From assembly GCA_905221605.1 (NCBI GenBank), contig CAJNDS010002137.1, positions 206,231 through 270,230 of the forward strand: a DNA stretch of 64,000 nt, in the 5' to 3' direction. Under the pieces are notes generated by a model that did no database searches, had not been told where the DNA came from, and worked only from the letters and a program-made list of their open reading frames with translations. Made by a program: the position numbers and the translations under genes. The DNA comes from Symbiodinium natans (lineage: Eukaryota > Sar > Dinophyceae > Suessiales > Symbiodiniaceae). Positions 20,300 through 31,667 of the stretch are shown one piece after another; within the stretch, counting starts at the first letter, position 1; every line of letters begins with the position of its first letter.

Positions 20300-22040
20300 A
20301 ACCCTAAACCCTAAACTCTAAACCCTTTTTTTGGTTTAAACAAAGGGTAAAGGGTACCCTTGGGCTACCCAGTGTCTTGGGCAGCACTGTTAGTAGGGGG
20401 CTCATGGGGGCTTTTAGGGGGTTTAGGGTCTAGGGTGTAGGTTTTAGGGTTTAAGGGTTTAGGGTTTTAGGGTTTAGGCTTTAGGGTGTGGCTGTACGTC
20501 GCGCGGAAGTTGTTAAGTTGTAGCCGAAGGATGCAAAGTAACTTGCGCGCAGAAGTTTAATTAAGAGCAAATGTTTAGGAGAATCCCCGGCTTTTCAAAG
20601 AATGGCTGCCGCCAGCAGAGCAGCACCAGCTTATTGATGAGACTATGGGGTCGAGATTATGCGCGAGACTGGGTCGGAGTTTAATCAAGGGTGGTTTCCG
20701 AGTACAACTTTGCCTTGAAAGTAAAACTACGGCTCTCTTTAACCAAAGCTAGGTCGTGAAAGCTTGTTGTTGGGGGGTTTTGGGCGGGCCAATAGAAGCC
20801 CCCGGAAGGCCCCTGAGAGGCAACCCTAACCCTAAACCCTAAACCCTAAACCCGAAACCCTAAACCTTTTCATTAAGCACGGAAAGCCCTCAGCCCTAAA
20901 CCCTAAAACGTATCTTGGACCATCTGGAACATGAGTGTTGAGGACCTAGAGAGTTAGGGTTGAGGGCACTCTCAGGGTAGTTACATGGTTTCTAGGGTTT
21001 AGGGTCTCGTGCCGTCGTTGAAGGGTTCTGAAGTTTGTGTCCTCGGGTGTGAGTGGGTACATCTGGGGTCCCCAAATTAAGGGCCCATACTAAAGGGGCC
21101 CATGTGACTACCCTTAGATTTGACCCAAGATTAACCTAGGGATAACAAGGGTGCCCTTTTTGGTTAAAGGGGGCTTATAAGGGAACCTAAGCCCTAAAAG
21201 AGGGGAATAAGGGCCTACTCGTGATCCTAGTACATGAGCGCACCGAACTCCTCTCCCACACTATGCGCCCTCGCGGCTCAGACAAGTCTCTGGGTGGTAC
21301 ACTAATGCCAATCGCCGATAGGCCTTGCGCACCTTCGTGGCTAGTGCTATGGTCGGTTCGTACATCCATGGACTTGCTCACTGATGTGCATTCATGCGCG
21401 GTCAATCACACTATGACGCCCGGTTGGCATCAATCCCCACTTTCACTCCCGGTTGGCAAACACAAGTTAGCTTTTCTAGCCATGATCAACCAGTACAACA
21501 CCAGTATAAAAAAAACAACATCAGCTACCATTCCCAATCATTAAGAACTTCGATATTGCTGTTGATTATGTACTACTTACTTTCCAAAACCACCATTCTT
21601 ATCTGCCATCAGAGACCTTGGTCAACCACCATGATTGGCATCACCACTCAGAACTTTAATTATTGTGAACCACCCATATCAACCACCGCGAACAAGCAGA
21701 CCATCGGTACTCATCAGCCATTCACAACCATCAGTTCATGAAACATAGCCATCATGTGTGTATCATGTTTAACTAACCAGTATTCACAATGACTACCTTG
21801 ATTGTATTAACTCTAATATTAACTCTAGAGACCATCACGAACCAGCGGTGCGAACTACATCAACCATCACATTCCCTGTTGTCGTTGAATTCCATTATGA
21901 ACAATGACTCCCAACCATTACGAATCACTATCAACAGTCGCAACGACTACTTTCCACCACTATCCCTATCCCTAAACCCTAAACCCTAAACCCTAAACCC
22001 TAAGTCCTAAACCCTAAACCCCTAAACCCCTAAACCCTAA
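20300..22040. other. Long stretch with no accepted gene, including a C/A-rich island
   Basis: 20300-21180 holds telomere-like blocks and decayed hairpin DNA (GGTTAAAGGGGGCTTATAAG at 21161). From about 21200 to 21960 the composition changes to AT-richer, CA-rich DNA (many CATCA/ACCA words, few G), unlike everything around it. Short ORFs there show no motifs. Confidence 0.4.
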
Positions 22041-22049
22041 CCCCTCAAC

Positions 22050-22149
22050 CCTCAACCGAGCGGAGCGATGCCTCAGTGGCTGAGGCGGTCTGCTCGAGCC
22101 CAAGGGCGGCAAAATGCACCGACAGCGGCACGGCAGGGCGCGGCCGGCC
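22050..22149 (-). CDS. Exon candidate
   Basis: A GATGTTCAG acceptor precedes a frame containing PLSVHFAALGLEQTASATEA, with a GTTGAGG donor at 22049 or 22056. A second minus frame and a plus-strand frame are also open. Composition favours the quoted one. It lies downstream of the six-exon chain 22617-23548. Confidence 0.45.
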
Positions 22150-22254
22150 CTGAACATCAATTTAACGCAAAGGTTTAGGGTTTAGGGTTTAGGGTTTAGG
22201 GTTTAGGGTTTAGGGCTTAGGGTTTAGGGTATGGGGATTTCAGAGAGTCTGTAT

Positions 22255-22390
22255 GTGAGTGTGTACGCTTATGTAGACATGTATATATAGATATAGATAC
22301 AATTATATAGATATAGATACAGGTACCGTTACAGATATAGATGTAGATATAGATATAGATGTATATGTATATATACATATACTTACACGT
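22255..22390. repeat. AT-rich TATAGA/TATATA microsatellite
   Basis: Imperfect repeats of ATATAGAT and GTATATAT. It produces a spurious minus-strand Ile/Tyr-rich ORF. Confidence 0.8.
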
Positions 22391-22411
22391 CTTTACAGGT
22401 GTGCTCGTCAC

Positions 22412-22442
22412 CGTGTTCCTCCGGGTCTATGATGGCATAATT
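22412..22442 (-). CDS. Micro-exon candidate
   Basis: After TCTAG the frame reads NYAIIDPEEH and ends at GTGACGAGC (phase 0 to 1). Short but protein-like. It does not join the preceding exon at 22617 without a further small exon. Confidence 0.35.
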
Positions 22443-22616
22443 CTAGAATATCTAAAGGAGTCCGTCAGCATCCTGGAAGTACGGAAATCCTGTACACCTT
22501 CATGATAGTGCAGAAGCGGGTTTAGGGTTTAGGGTTCAGGGTTTAAGGGTTAAGGGCTAAGGGTTTAGGGTTTAGGGTTTAGGGGGTTACAATGAAACAA
22601 CGGCTGTGAGGAAAAC

Positions 22617-23548
22617 CTTCGGCCCTGAATGCTTCGGCAACCCAGCCCGAACCACTGCGGATGGGTCTGCCTGATACTTTCGCTGTAGGCTGACTAGATG
22701 GGATGGCCGAATCACACCATTCACACGCCTGAGGAAGCAACTTCTGAACTTCAATTTGGAAGTTTGTGAATTTTAAATTCTTGTTAGGCTCACGTACCGC
22801 TCAGCCTTCTTCTTGCCAGGCTTGAGGAACCCGTTGGAATATAGGTACATCTCCACATCCTGCGGAGATTTGAAGACGTTGCGTTTGGAGCTTTGGGGCT
22901 TTAGGGCACCCTAAACCCTAAGCTCCCTGAACCGTTGATGGCTTTTTTGGGTTGGGAGGATTGAGGGTTCATGAACCGGCACGTGGACCGCAACTTTTCC
23001 GCGGGGACGCTTGCTGAACCCTAAACCCTATAAACCCTAAACCTTTAAACCCTATAAACTAGTTGTTCAGGGGGGGGGGTTCGGGATATCACTTCACTTG
23101 ACAACAGAAGCAGCTTGAACAACAAACAAAACCCGAAGGCCATGGTCAGGGCCGACCCATTGTGACACTTTGCTATGGTAGATCATTGGCACCCTAAACC
23201 CTTATAAACCCTAAATCCCAAACCCTAAACAGCGCTAGCCAGGTTACCCCCAGCTTCTGCAGGTTCGCTCGCAAGGACACGGGAAAACATTCGCAAGCCG
23301 GCGTCCTGATCTTGCCAGTCCTGGGCACGCCACTCCAAAGATGTGCTAGCCGTAAGTCAGGCACCTAAACAAACCCTCAAACTCAAAAAACTCGAAGAGG
23401 CCTAAGAACCCAAAAAAGCTCTAAGAACCCTTGCAGCCCTAGAGCCCCCAAAGCCCTAAAACCCTTATCACGAAGAACTTCCGGGCATCCCTCGGTCGGG
23501 GTTTCAGCGAAGGCAACGTTAAAGAAACATCAAATGGAACTCCAAAGA
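22617..23548 (-). CDS. Six consecutive phased exons of an unknown protein
   Basis: Exons in order: 23472-23548, 23248-23332, 23133-23172, 22977-23013, 22798-22859, 22617-22682. Every phase agrees (0, 1, 2, 0, 2, then out in 2). Donors are GT throughout (GTGATA, GTAACC, GTTTTG, GTTCAT, GTACGT, GTTTTC) and acceptors are AG. Peptide landmarks are FGVPFDVSLTLPSLK, WRAQDWQDQDAGLRMF, KRPRGKVAVHVP, DVEMYLYSNGFLKPGKKK and THPQWFGLGCRS. Introns are 75-140 nt and most hold telomere-like repeats. Both ends of the gene are missing from this chain, and the family is not recognised. Confidence 0.75.
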
Positions 23549-23717
23549 CTATGAAGCTCCTTCATGGGGCCACCCTAAACCCTAAACCCTAGGTTGCTAC
23601 GGTTCATTCCCCGACCCCTGGCACTTCATCTTCCCCCCCCCCCCCCTCCCAAACCCCTCGAAACCCCTTGTCGTGTCGTTGAATATTTTCCAAGAATGGT
23701 ATACTGCATTCTAAATT

Positions 23718-23812
23718 CGGATGTTCCCCCTTATCCTAACAGTCCTCAATAGGGATAATAACGGGTGCTGTATTCCCTATTAAGGACTGTTAGTATAAGG
23801 GAGAACATCCCA
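23718..23812. mobile_element. MITE family M1 copy
   Basis: It runs from CGGATGTTCCCCCTTATCC to GGGAGAACATCCCA. Inner arms TAACAGTCCTCAATAGGG and CCCTATTAAGGACTGTTA pair well, so the 95-bp unit is a near-complete hairpin. Confidence 0.75.
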
Positions 23813-24096
23813 ATTGCTAAATTATGTTTGGAGAGAGGGAAGGTTTGGTATTGTGAAAGAGGAATTGGTTTCTTTTGGCCACCCGCCAAGCTGCGTCTAG
23901 GGCCTAAACCCCAAACCCAAAACCCTGCACCTTCAAGACAAATTAAATAGAAATTGTATGTGGCGCCAGTCTGCATTTTCCAAGTGGTTTTCCAAACCAA
24001 GCTGGAACTGCTCAAAGCCCCGGCTGTAGTACATCGATGGAAGACGGCCCGGCTGGCCATATGATAATTTACTGAAACCTTTGTATTTGCCAGGCC

Positions 24097-24650
24097 CCGT
24101 GACCGGGAGCTTCCAAAAGCTGGAAATCCTTATCCTGGTGCGTTTGATGAAGGACAAGTACCTGGAAAAGCTGTCCAAAGGCGGGAAATTCTTATCCTGG
24201 TGCATTTTATGAAGGAGAACTACCTGGATGGAAAACCCTTCCAAAAGCAGGAAAATTCTCATCCTGGTGCATTTTATGCAGGAGGAGTACTGAGGTCAGC
24301 CAGCTGAAGAGACGCAAGACGTAATGATTTGCGGAAGGATTTCCAGCTTTTGGAAAACTTTTCCAGGTAGTTCTCCTTCATATACTGCGCCAGGATAAGG
24401 ATTTCCGGCTTTTGAAAGGCTTTTAAAGAAGTAGTTCTCGACCTTCATAAAATGCACCAGGATCATAAAATACGCCAGGACAAGGGTTGCCAGCTACTGG
24501 AGAGCTTTTCCAGGTAGGTCTCCTTCATAAAATGAACCAGGATATGGACTTCCAGCTTTTGGAATGCTTTTCCAAGTAGTTCTCCTTCATAAAATGCACA
24601 AGGATAAGGATTTCCAGCTTTTCGAATGCTTTTGCCACACGCAAGGCCCC
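24097..24650. repeat. Inverted array of about 60-bp repeat units
   Basis: About three units in one direction (24097-24290; core TCCTGGTGCATTTTATGAAGG) are followed by four to five units in the opposite direction (24325-24650; core CCTTCATAAAATGCACCAGGA). Units also share TTCCAAAAGCTGGAAAT, itself palindromic. The whole block can fold as a large cruciform. It has no telomere-like repeat and lies beside the recombinase relic. Confidence 0.75.
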
Positions 24651-24763
24651 CCACTGTGGCTTCTAACTTCCTGCGCTCCGTTGCCATCTCCGCGGAGCGT
24701 CAGCACACCCGGCCTTGGGAGCCTTGAGGATGTGGGTCTAGGAGGACAGAAGAGCAAATCATA

Positions 24764-25850
24764 TCAAATCATATTGAAAACCATGCCACGTTGGCCCGAC
24801 GTACGCCTTCTGACGTCCAGCACCGGCTGAAGCTTTCTGTTGGTCACGGTTTGCTCACCAGCAAGAAGAGGACGTCCGACTTTGAACTTTCTTTGGCGCC
24901 GCACTGGCTTGAGCCCTTGCCGGAAGCAATGGAATGCCAGGACCAGACGGTACGCCTGCCTTACGACGCACACGCATCCACGTAGGCATGCCATGGGCAA
25001 AAACATGGCCTTGCATTCCGTCGGATAAGCAGCCTTAGTCCTGTCCAGCGAAGCTTCCGCATGTCCATCCATGCCGTCCGGATTGGATTCAGGGATATAC
25101 ATACCCTCATGCAAATCTTCCATGTTCAGACTCCAGACCATCTGAAAATCTAGCTCGCATGAAGACGATGAGAACAAAGAAGCCAGCTACCACACGATCA
25201 ACTGATGTTGCCAGACGATCACACGGAATCACACGTGACGTCTTCCAAAGTCTTGACCATTGCAACTGTAAGAGGAGGCTTCTGGTCCTTCTTCCTCTTC
25301 GTGAGATACATGGTCCGAGCGACACCGACAACGCGCCTGCTCCTGGCCGGCTCCTCGGCCCCCCGCATTCCAAAAACAAAATGGCAAAACCTGAGCGAAG
25401 TGACGAAACCATTCAAGAATGTGGTGGCACTGGCATCAGGTTCCATCTTCATGCAGAAGGAGCACACCGGAGCTTCCTCCAGTGGAAACGCATCAATGCC
25501 ACGATCCTTGCACCACTTGAGAAAACGGAAAATGGGATTGTATTGGCTCTTGAATGCAAGGTCTCTGCAACCCTTCCTGAAAACACATGTTTGAGGCTCT
25601 GAATCAGTGCAGGGCCCAAAGGTTGGTCCTTCAAAATCCGTCTCCCAAGGTAAAACTCACCAGGCGCAAACTTGATGAAGGAGCTTTCATCCGCCTCTCG
25701 AGAGAACGCTCCCGAGCCAGATCAGCTCCAGACCTGACCCTCTGAAAGGCCACCACTGCAGGAGCAGGTCTGCGATATTTCTTGGGGGCCTGAAGATCAG
25801 CCCTGATGACAGGAGGATGGCCACCAAGAGGATTAATGAATTTCATTGTA
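24764..25850 (-). pseudogene. Decayed tyrosine-recombinase-like mobile element gene
   Basis: Protein-like sequence runs through at least three minus frames. Landmarks in order: KFAPGEFYLGRRILKDQP (about 25.67 kb), QYNPIFRFLKWCKDRGID (25.54), SRRVVGVARTMYLTKRKK (25.31), GFFVLIVFMRARFSDG (25.14) and ECKAMFLPMACLRG (24.99). The pattern (SAM-like core-binding region, then an RxRxSD box) fits tyrosine recombinases known to me from repetitive dinoflagellate genes and DIRS/Crypton-type elements. Frameshifts near 25.58 and 25.2 kb show it is broken. Some breaks could instead be introns. Confidence 0.55.
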
Positions 25851-25982
25851 CTCTGCAGTGGTCTGACATTGGGAGATTAGCTTCCACGTGCGTTTGAACG
25901 AAGGAGCATTGATGAAGGAGAACTAAACGGCTTCCCAAAACCCAAAACCCTGCTCCCCAAAACCACCAAAAGGCAAACAAAG

Positions 25983-26015
25983 CCCCCCCCCCCCCCCCCA
26001 CAAAAAAAAAAAAAA

Positions 26016-26050
<35 letters not shown>

Positions 26051-26051
26051 G
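25983..26051. repeat. Poly-C, poly-A and (CAA)n tract
   Basis: About 17 C, then about 17 A, then about 11 CAA units. It creates false Cys/Phe-rich minus ORFs. The compound tract resembles a tail left by retroposition, though no source gene is visible. Confidence 0.85.
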
Positions 26052-26059
26052 AAACTCGT

Positions 26060-27015
26060 GCAACACCCTGTCGCGCCGGCCTCTCCTCTTCCGAAGAGGT
26101 GAAAAGGCTGACCGGCCAAAAAAACAGCTCTTTTTGGCCAACCTTTTGCTCTTGCGGTCCGCTTTGGAGGCTGGCCGGTCACAAAAAAAACGTTACTGGG
26201 ACCCAAACCCTATACTATTTCTATAAACCCTAAACCCAAGCCCCTAAGCTGAAACCCACTATTGAATTCTAGGAAGCTGCAAGCCTAATACATGAGGCAA
26301 GGGTACCTCATATGGGAATCCCGAATTCTGACAACACCCTAAACCTTCAACCTAAACCCTAAATGTTTCTGCAGTCTTGAAGAAATCACCGGAACTTTGC
26401 TTCCATCCAAGGGTCCTCCATTTCCTGCAGGAACCTGCCAGACAGGCTTCAGGTTCACTCTTGGAGTCTACCGGACTAGGGCCCTTCTACCCCACCCCCA
26501 CCCCCCCACCCCCCCACCCCCCCCCACCCCCTCCCCCTCCCCCGAATTTGTGGAAGCCCCACATGTCGATGCTAAATAGCGCCCAGTGCAAGGCTAAACC
26601 AAAGGCCCGGCTGTTCTCCAGACCCTAAACCCTTAACCCAAAGAGAGAGAGAGAGAGAGAGAGAGACTGGGGCGTTCATTACCGAACCAGGCGAGGCATC
26701 TGTGTCCAGGTGTCGCAGTCAAGCTAGTACTCAAGCCATCCTGCTTTCAAACCTAAACTCGTATGGCCTGGACTGATGAGACTTAGGGCCGTTTTAGTAC
26801 TGGGGTTCCCTAGGGCTATTCTAGCACCCACAAAACTTGAAAAGTCAACCATTAGAATCTGGCCCCCGGGAGTGCGCTTTTGAGTGACTTTAGCTTCCAT
26901 AAAGAGGGCGCCATATACTCACGCACACTCCAACTGTGCTTGGCCCTGACCCTAAACCCTAAACCCTAAACCCTAAACCCTAAACCCTAAACCCTAAACC
27001 CTAAACCCTAAACCC
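26060..27015. other. Stretch without a supported gene
   Basis: Contents include a C-rich tract (26489-26541), a GA microsatellite (26641-26667), scattered hairpin remnants and a telomere-like array at 26947-27020. The plus ORFs over the C-tract are compositional artefacts. Confidence 0.4.
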
Positions 27016-27020
27016 TAAAC

Positions 27021-27125
27021 CCTCAATCCACTCTGCCCAAGGAGCTCTCCAGAGAAGTTGGGGTACTTCGCACAGAGTCGCCGTACGCGGTCCGTCATCC
27101 AATCGGGGTACTGCACCGACCCATC
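27021..27125 (-). CDS. Exon of an unknown protein
   Basis: An AAAACCAG acceptor opens 35 codons containing QYPDWMTDRVRRLCAKYPNF, ended by GTTTAGGG (phase 0 to 0). The Trp/Tyr/Arg content and clean frame make this a convincing coding exon. Distinct from its neighbours. Confidence 0.6.
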
Positions 27126-27438
27126 CTGGTTTTTTTGCGGATTTTTCTCTCCAACACCCAACATTCAGGGCATCACCCCAAAGTAGCCTGACATAGTTTG
27201 AGCTATCTTCCTGAAATGCGAACTGAGGCTTATTCCTGAATTCAGAGGTAGGGCTTACTGGCCCACTGCACCCTAAAATGATGGAGGGGACCTCAAATCA
27301 TGGCAAGGACCCCCGCCACAGTTCAAGAAGGGGAGTATGACTACCCTAAACCATTACTGCCCCAGACCCCAGAAACTTAAACCCCAAACCCAGTCCTCCC
27401 CTAAATCCAGAACCCGAAACTCAAAAACCCTTTCAGTT

Positions 27439-27524
27439 TAGCGGTACAGCATTTAAAATCAAAATTCCTATTCCTTATTGAGACTACGTACCCTTAACAA
27501 TGGAAAGTGTTACCCCACTATGAC
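27439..27524. mobile_element. TIR element family M4, diverged copy
   Basis: It shares CCTTATTGAG, ACCCTTAA and the right end TTACCCCACTATGAC with the intron-filling copy at 37538-37708. The left end is decayed. Confidence 0.45.
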
Positions 27525-28212
27525 AAAGCCTTGTTGCCCTGGGAGCCCCGGAGGTGTGCCCCTTTTAAACCCTAAACCCTAAACCCTAAACCCTAAACCC
27601 TAAACCCTAAACCCTAAACCCCAAACCCTAAACCCTAAACCCCCTTAAGCCCGGGCCTCATCGACCTGCGGGGGACCGGCCGAGGATGCAGAGGCGGCCG
27701 AGGGCCTTCAAGGGCAGATGGCGGCTCTCCCCCCCCACCTCCCCCCCCACTCCTCCGCCCAAGTGAGAAGGTTTGGGGTTTAGAGTTGAGGGTCTGGGGT
27801 TTAGGCTGGGGTTCACTCCTCCGCCCAAGTGAGAAGGTTTGGGGTTTAGAGTTGAGGGTCTGGGGTTTAGGGGAGATCAAAGTTAGTCATTGGGCTGCAT
27901 ATTCCATTAAAAGACGATGTGCTCCTTGCCGGCGTTGCGGTGGGGCCTGCATTCTTGTCTCTCAGAATCTTAGGGGTCATCGCCTTACTCATTCTATAAA
28001 AAACCAAAGCAACCACCTAATCCCACTACCTTACCTATTCCACGCCAAATAACCTAACCTGAACTGGGGTGGGTTTGGGAGGCGCTACAAGCGAATGAAA
28101 AGAGTCATGGGCGGTGCTATAAGCAAAAGCCAGGGGTCTTGGGCGGTGCTAGAAGCAAATGGAATGGGAATTGGGCTCCTAAACCCTAAACCCTAAACCC
28201 GAAACCCTAAAC

Positions 28213-28280
28213 CCTAAGTGTCCAACAACACGCACACACGGCCCAGGCGCCTTGGGGGCGGTGCAGGTCTGGAAGGCGGC
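28213..28280 (-). CDS. Exon in phase with 29166-29218
   Basis: After GGCAAAG the frame reads AAFQTCTAPKAPGPCVRVVG to GTTTAGGG (phase 0 to 2). The exon upstream at 29166-29218 ends in phase 0, so the two can be joined. The plus strand also has an open frame. Confidence 0.45.
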
Positions 28281-28293
28281 CTTTGCCAGACTT

Positions 28294-28353
28294 TCGGTTA
28301 GGGTTTAGGGTTTAGGGTTTAGGGTTTAGGGTTTAGGGTTTAGGGTTTAGGGT

Positions 28354-28399
<46 letters not shown>

Positions 28400-28481
28400 G
28401 GTGGAGGGTTGAGGGTTGAGGGTTTAGGGTTTAGGGTTTAGGTTTTAGGGTTTAGGGTTTAGGGCTTAGGGTTTATTGGGT
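28294..28481. repeat. Telomere-like array with TTGAGGG variant core
   Basis: TTTAGGG units flank about ten homogeneous TTGAGGG units (28350-28430). The block of one variant inside another shows local unit-by-unit spreading (slippage or conversion), not random point mutation. Confidence 0.85.
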
Positions 28482-29165
28482 TAGGGGCTGAAGGGCTTAA
28501 GGTTTGCAGGGTTATATGCGTGTATCATGGTGTGTCAGCTTTGTTTCGCAGTTCTTGCGGGCATGTGGGCCTGTCAACATTCGGGTGACAATTCCAATAC
28601 AAACCCGTACATTTTTGGAGTACGTACCCAAGCCACGTGACATTGACATGCCACCGTGCCAGTATATGAAAAGTGACTATAAGTGTGAGTTCAATCAATA
28701 AGTGGGGGCTTTGGGCTTCGGGCCAACTTCAAAAGTTGCTCGTAACGAGCTTCCCTAAACCCTAAACCATGTAGGCACACCATCAAGGAAGAAAAAGAAA
28801 TCTTCAAAGTACTCAGCACCCTAAGCCACACCGGAACCCGACACTTTACAAAAGTGCTTTTGAGCAGGAAAACCCGAAACTGAGGTGCATCCTGCCTTCT
28901 TTCAGATGGTACGCATAGGCTCATTACTAACCCTAAACCCTAAACCCTAAACCCTAAACCCCTGAACCCCTAACAGCAAACCCCAAACTCTTCAGCACCC
29001 CTACTCCTGCCTCGTCTCTGGCTTCGGCTTCGGCTTGGGCTTGGGCTTCGGCATCACCTGCGCTGCCCCTAAACCCTAAACCCCAAACCCGAACCCCCAA
29101 CCCCCAACCCCCAACCCCCAACCCCCAACCCCTAAACCCTAAACCCTAAACCCTAAACCCTAAAC

Positions 29166-29218
29166 CCTAGTGTGCACATAGGCTTTGTAGACTGTGGGCC
29201 GTTTGGCTTGCTCGACCT
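29166..29218 (-). CDS. Exon candidate
   Basis: A CCTGCAG acceptor precedes VEQAKRPTVYKAYVHT and GTTTAGGG (phase 1 to 0). Good codon character, family unknown. Confidence 0.5.
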
Positions 29219-29416
29219 CTGCAGGGTTTGAGGGTTCAGCAAGGGTAGGCCTAGTGCCTTTACCATCTCGATTTCTGACCGGGCTTAGGTGAGGGATGAC
29301 TTGCAGTTCTGCGATTCTTTCTCACTTACCCCGTTGGGGGTTACATTGGGGTTTAGGGTTTAGGGTTTAGGGTTTAGGGTTTAGGGTTCCCTCATTCCCT
29401 TCAAAGATTCAGTAGG

Positions 29417-31637
29417 TCAGTAGGTTGCCCTCTCAGCTCCTTTCCGAGACGCGGCCTGCCTAGTGACTTCGGATGACAAGTCACGGAGCCTGGCTTTCAG
29501 ATTTTCTGCGGCTTTGGGGATCCCAAACCCTAAACCCTAAACCCTGGAGGGCTTCGGGTCTAGAAAGTCCTGCCTTAAAGGTCTTCAGCGAGTCCAGAAG
29601 CTGCGATCGCGTGCAGCCTCCGGTTTTTTGGGGCTTTGGTGCTTTGGTGCAATGCTGGTTTTCATAGGGGTTTCGGGTTTAGGGTTTACGGCTTTGCGTT
29701 TGGGATAGCCCGAATGTAGCAAGAAAGCCGAAACCCTTTGGGGTAGATCTGTGAGTTCCGGGTTCAGGGTTTTGGGTTTAGGGGTTCCGGCTTGGGGTTA
29801 TAGGGTTTAGGGCAAGCAGACCAGCCGGGTCTCGGGTTTTGGGCTTTGGGTTTTGGGTTTGGAGCCTAAGAGTGTCAGGGCTTGATGGGTGCTTAGGGAT
29901 TAAGCATTGGGCAGAAGAGGGCTTGGGTTCAAATGGCTCAGAAGACCTAGATAAGAATGGCCCACAAAGCCCTCAAAAAAAAACACTCCCAAATCTGATC
30001 CTCTTGAACCCCAGTACCAGAAAATGGAAAATGTCCCGCGGGTTTACCCAAAAAGAGGTTCCCAAATCAAAGCGTTTGGGTTCGGGACTTCCAAGGCTCA
30101 CAGACCTGAACGCCTAACCGCCCGAGAACCTTGGGTTTGAGGGTGTAGGGCTCAGGGTTTAATTGGGGCTTAGGGTTGCAATGTTAGATGGTTTTAGGTT
30201 TTGCCTCGGGTTACGAAGGGCCTTCTTTTGAGGCTTGCAGGCAAACCTAAACCCTAAAACCCAAACCCAAAGCCCTAAACCGCAGCCTGCCTTGGGAGGC
30301 CATGTGTCGCATTTCGCACGCCTCCCGCAGCTTCTCCGTATCCTGAGCAGCTGACTCCGAACTCAAGGCAATGCCTGCCAATCCCCCGTGGAACTCCATC
30401 CGTGCTGAAACCGGTTTAGGGTTTTGGGGTTTTAGGGTTTTAGGGTTTTAGAGTTTTAGGGTTTTAGGGTTTTAGGGTTTAGGGTTTAGGGTTAGGGTCT
30501 GAGCACGCCCCAAAACCGCGCAAGCAGCGCCAGAACAGAACACCCCAAACGTCTGTCACGCAAAGTGGTGCCCGGCCTACCCGCCACCACAAGCAGGATT
30601 CCGTGACAGCATACCTACATCATACCCCTTATAGTCTCAGGCAACCTGCAAAGAAGTCGGTCTTTGGTTTTTAGGGTAAGCAGCAAACCCAGCCACACAA
30701 GTATACTCGCAAAGCCACCAAGAACTGAACAGTTTCAAAAGGCTTTGGCACAGCCCCTGCGGCTCAACATCCCCAGCATCATGTGGATGTTCCTATGGAG
30801 GCACCCCTTCGAGGTAGCGTGCGTACACCAAACCGTAAGAAACAAAGAAGCAAAGGATACACACAACCCAAAAAAGGCTGAGTCCAAACCCCTAAACCCC
30901 TGATGCGCTGAACCATTCAACCCCCTTCAACCCTAAACCCTAAACCCTAAAACCTAAACCCTAAACAAGCCAGAACAGATCTCCCCCCCCCAAAGTCTCC
31001 CCAGATGCCCATGTTGTGAGCCAGGCAACGAGAGTCGACCAACGCAGAGCCTCTCGCAGCTGTGGGTCTCAGAATCTTGAAGTGAGGAGATACCTAGAAG
31101 AAGGGGCCCCCCTAGTTTTTCGTACAGTTATAAGGACCCTAAATTAATTAGGTTGTAAGGATCCTAAATTAGGTTATAAGTCCCTTTACTATAGTTAGTA
31201 CTTGTACAAAGGTATGCAAACATCCAGTAGCTCTCCAGTTTAGGGTTTAGCGTTCCGATACCCCTATAACGCTGTAGAGCGTGAGAGTATACATCTGTAA
31301 GCCCTATCATTGCACCCTACATGCCCTGTTCTCATACAAAAAACACCTGTAACCCTGCAGATTAGAGACAAGGGAGCCTCGGATAATCCGAATCTGCCCT
31401 AAACCCCAAACCCCAAACCCTAAAGCCTGAACCCTAAACCCCTAAACCCCTAAACCCCGAAACCCCTAAACCCCTAAACCCCTAAACCCCTAAACCCCTA
31501 AACCCCTAAACCCCTAAACCCCTACCCCCTAAACCCTAAAACCCTAAAACCCTAAAACCCTAAACCGTAAAACCTCGAAGCCCAGATCCGGCCTGGCGAA
31601 GGCGGCTGCGCATCGCGCGCAGTAGCAGCTGCGTCTC
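29417..31637 (-). CDS. Four phased exons, 3' end of an unknown gene
   Basis: Exons 31574-31637, 30967-31059, 30281-30404 and 29417-29459 join in phase (0 to 1, 1 to 1, 1 to 2, 2 to stop TGA). Landmarks are ETQLLLRAMRSRLRQAG, GSALVDSRCLAHNMGIW, EKLREACEMRHMASQGRLR and QAASRKGAERATY. Donors are GTTTTAC, GTTTAGG and GTTTAGG, taken from telomere-like repeat. Basic, helical C-terminus. No family recognised. A nine-G run at 30981-30989 lies in the second exon and fixes its frame. Confidence 0.7.
31393..31566. repeat. Telomere-like array with CCCCTAAA octamers
   Basis: CCCTAAA-type units give way to about ten CCCCTAAA octamers (31438-31515), then CCCTAAAA. Another homogeneous variant block, of a different length class. 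Confidence 0.85.
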
Positions 31638-31667
31638 CTGCAGAGCCCAAAGCTCGCAACTCTAACC

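Noticed and set aside
22066-22110. A tRNA-Ser/Leu-like start (CTCAGTGGCTGAGGCGG)
   Set aside because: It does not fold as a tRNA and lies inside a minus-strand exon candidate with splice signals.
24097-24650. A CRISPR-like array, because of regularly spaced repeats
   Set aside because: Units are imperfect, contiguous and inverted half-way, there are no unique spacers, and the genome is eukaryotic.
25877-26206. Cys- and Phe-rich minus ORFs
   Set aside because: They come from the poly-C, poly-A and CAA tract.
27650-27770. A plus-strand exon reading GGPAEDAEAAEGLQGQMAAL
   Set aside because: It is open but runs into a C-tract, and the flank orientation fits a minus-strand acceptor region. Strand could not be decided.
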